Source: Clostridiales bacterium Firm_13 (GTDB taxonomy: Bacteria; Bacillota; Clostridia; Saccharofermentanales; Saccharofermentanaceae). Taken from it: a stretch of 64,000 bases of DNA. Where the stretch lies: positions 186,001 through 250,000 of the forward strand of contig LVAS01000059.1 in the NCBI GenBank assembly GCA_001603035.1, given 5' to 3'. The notes below the pieces were generated by a model. The model was given only the letters and a program-made list of their open reading frames with translations. It did not search any database and was not told the origin of the DNA. The position numbers and the translations under genes were made by a program. Of this stretch, positions 62,705 to 64,000 are shown in pieces. Position 1 is the first letter of the stretch. Each line of letters begins with the position of its first letter.

Positions 62705-63481
62705 ATGAGTATAAAGACAGATAAGTCCGCGATCACGGAGTCGGAAGAGATGCAGAAGGACAAATATCCGGTCAAGCGCGGATTCACCGGATACTTCTTC
62801 TATGAGATTGGAATGGCGGCAACGCTTCTCGCACTCCGCTTCCGCGCAAAGGGACGTTCGAATCTTCCCGCCTCATCTCCCTACGTCATCGCCGCCAATC
62901 ACCAGACATACGTCGACGGAATGTGGATTGCCCATTTCCTCCCGAGGCGCCACTTCGCCAAAATGTGCTGCCTTGCCGCTTCGGATTTGGAGACATCGCA
63001 CGGCGCTCTCGGTCGGCTTATTATGCATGTCGGACGAGGCATTGCGGTCGATCGATACGGTAATCCGGTTCGCGGGCTGATTAAAGCCAAAAAGGAGATC
63101 GAAAACGGACATATTATGCTTGTCCATCCCGAAGGAACCCGAAGTCACGACGGCAAAGTAGGAGAACTGAAAGACGGAGCGGCCTATCTCGCGATCAAGG
63201 CGGGTGTGCCGCTCGTACCTGTCTATATCGAAGGCGGCTACAGTGTTTTTTCGAGACATATGAAGCGTCCAAAGCCTTGGGATAAGAAGGAGCACAGAAG
63301 GCGCCTCGTTACGGTACACTTCGGCAAGCCTTTCGATCCGGCCCAATACGGGAAAGACGCGCATCGTCTGACCGCCGATCTTACATCTTGGATGCTTCAG
63401 ATGGAAAAGGACGCAAGCCTCACAGCGCCGGGTACAACGGTGATACGAACCGAGGATCCGGAGAAGTCTTCCCCCTCATAA
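62705..63481 (+). CDS. plsC: 1-acyl-sn-glycerol-3-phosphate acyltransferase
   Basis: 258 residues, acylates lysophosphatidic acid at the membrane. The HX4D catalytic motif is NHQTYVDGMW (near residue 64). The glycerol-phosphate motif is HPEGTRSHDGKVGELKDG, followed by VPLVPVYIEGG. AAGGAA precedes the ATG. Its last 85 bases overlap the convergent diacylglycerol-kinase-like gene. Confidence 0.92.
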   Translation: MSIKTDKSAITESEEMQKDKYPVKRGFTGYFFYEIGMAATLLALRFRAKGRSNLPASSPYVIAANHQTYVDGMWIAHFLPRRHFAKMCCLAASDLETSHGALGRLIMHVGRGIAVDRYGNPVRGLIKAKKEIENGHIMLVHPEGTRSHDGKVGELKDGAAYLAIKAGVPLVPVYIEGGYSVFSRHMKRPKPWDKKEHRRRLVTVHFGKPFDPAQYGKDAHRLTADLTSWMLQMEKDASLTAPGTTVIRTEDPEKSSPS

Positions 63482-64000
63482 TTTCCCAAAAGGACTTCCT
63501 TGTCACGCGTTGAAGTGAGGACGCAAGAGGTAATCCGATAAGAAAGAATCTTCTTATGGGGCATATGTGTGCCCTTTTTGTATTTGGGAACAAGAGGAAG
63601 AACGCGAATAAGAGGCATATCCTCGATAATGCAAGCCTCGAGAATCCCGTCATTCAGAACTCCGGCCGGCGACGGATTAAAACCGTTTCCGTAATATCGA
63701 CCGTTACTTACAGCGGCTAAAGCATAGGAGACTTCTCCCGTAACCGAAGAGCCGTCCTCAAGAGTCAGTGCATATCGCATGCGATAATCCCAGCCGTGAA
63801 TCAGCGAGTACACCACCGCGAGGGAATACGCATTCTTCCGAATCAAACGGGATTTGCGCACAGAGGCGACAATTCTCTTTGCCGTCGCCTGAACAAGCGT
63901 GTCGATCCCGAAGGACGTTATGTTGATGCTATACTTGGTGCCGTCGGGGAGCGGTTCGCCCTTTTCGTCCAGACACTCGACGCGCATTACGTCGATCGGC
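63397..64000 (-). CDS. Diacylglycerol/lipid kinase-like protein, C-terminal part (cut by window edge)
   Basis: About 200 codons reach the right edge with an open frame. The visible part matches the C-terminal beta-sandwich half of DgkB/YegS-type lipid kinases: PIDVMRVECL, INITSFGIDTLVQATAK, YALAAVSNGRYYGNGFNPSP, GVLNDGILEACII and a HMPHKKILSYRI segment. The catalytic N-terminal GGDGT domain is outside the window. Together with plsC and the acyl-CoA ligase it forms a small phospholipid cluster. Confidence 0.85.
   Translation of the reverse strand, partial: PIDVMRVECLDEKGEPLPDGTKYSINITSFGIDTLVQATAKRIVASVRKSRLIRKNAYSLAVVYSLIHGWDYRMRYALTLEDGSSVTGEVSYALAAVSNGRYYGNGFNPSPAGVLNDGILEACIIEDMPLIRVLPLVPKYKKGTHMPHKKILSYRITSCVLTSTRDKEVLLGNYEGEDFSGSSVRITVVPGAVRLASFSI

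Overview
The window reads as one chromosome segment of a Bacillota bacterium of the class Clostridia, probably an uncultured lineage. Evidence: AddA/AddB instead of RecBCD, Mini-RNase III (MrnC), a Firmicutes-type 6S RNA, SAM-I and cobalamin riboswitches, a Clostridia-style Tad locus (Flp1-like pilin plus an FHA protein), an Rnf-type gene set and strong GGAGG-type ribosome binding sites. Base composition is near 50% GC and genes are tightly packed with many ATGA stop/start overlaps. Almost all genes are on the minus strand. The plus-strand exceptions are a tyrosine phosphatase, the Tad operon, a DUF3006 gene, an IclR regulator, tadA and plsC. No insertion sequence, prophage, CRISPR array or rRNA gene was seen.

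Layout, 1-20 kb: valS (cut by the left edge), an acyl-CoA synthetase with its XRE-cupin regulator, a membrane protein/ROK kinase/Dabb operon, tig and clpX, a nicotinamidase-like hydrolase, a lipoprotein, tRNA-Arg(ACG), a phosphatase, the operon cysE-cysS-mrnC-rlmB-lipoprotein headed by 6S RNA, then metK-recD2-comF behind a SAM-I riboswitch. 20.5-26.3 kb: a compact Tad-type locus (TadZ-like, CpaF, fused TadB-TadC, Flp pilin, FHA protein, sigma-region-4-like protein). 26.3-33 kb: an F-type ATP synthase operon in which the delta subunit survives only as a C-terminal domain fused to the N-terminus of alpha. 33-37 kb: upp, rpiB, proA, a cluster of DnaA-box-like sites and an RNA methyltransferase.

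37-46 kb: a B12-riboswitch-controlled cobalamin ABC transporter, pepT, an IclR regulator, a FIST-aldehyde dehydrogenase pair and tRNA-Arg(CCT). 46-50.7 kb: a reduced Rnf-like complex (rnfC, rnfD, rnfG and one gene that looks like an rnfE-rnfA fusion, with no rnfB) whose usual flavinylation motifs and some cluster cysteines are missing. 50.7-64 kb: rpoD with an upstream zinc-ribbon gene, tadA on a probably leaderless transcript, the operon acyl-CoA synthetase-addB-addA, then plsC converging with a diacylglycerol-kinase-like gene cut by the right edge.

The items most worth a second look are the delta-CTD/alpha ATP synthase fusion, the cofactor-poor Rnf-like complex with an E-A fusion, the compact Tad system with a TadB-TadC fusion and a sigma-like partner, the 6S RNA immediately in front of the cysteine operon, and the DnaA-box cluster at 35.7 kb.
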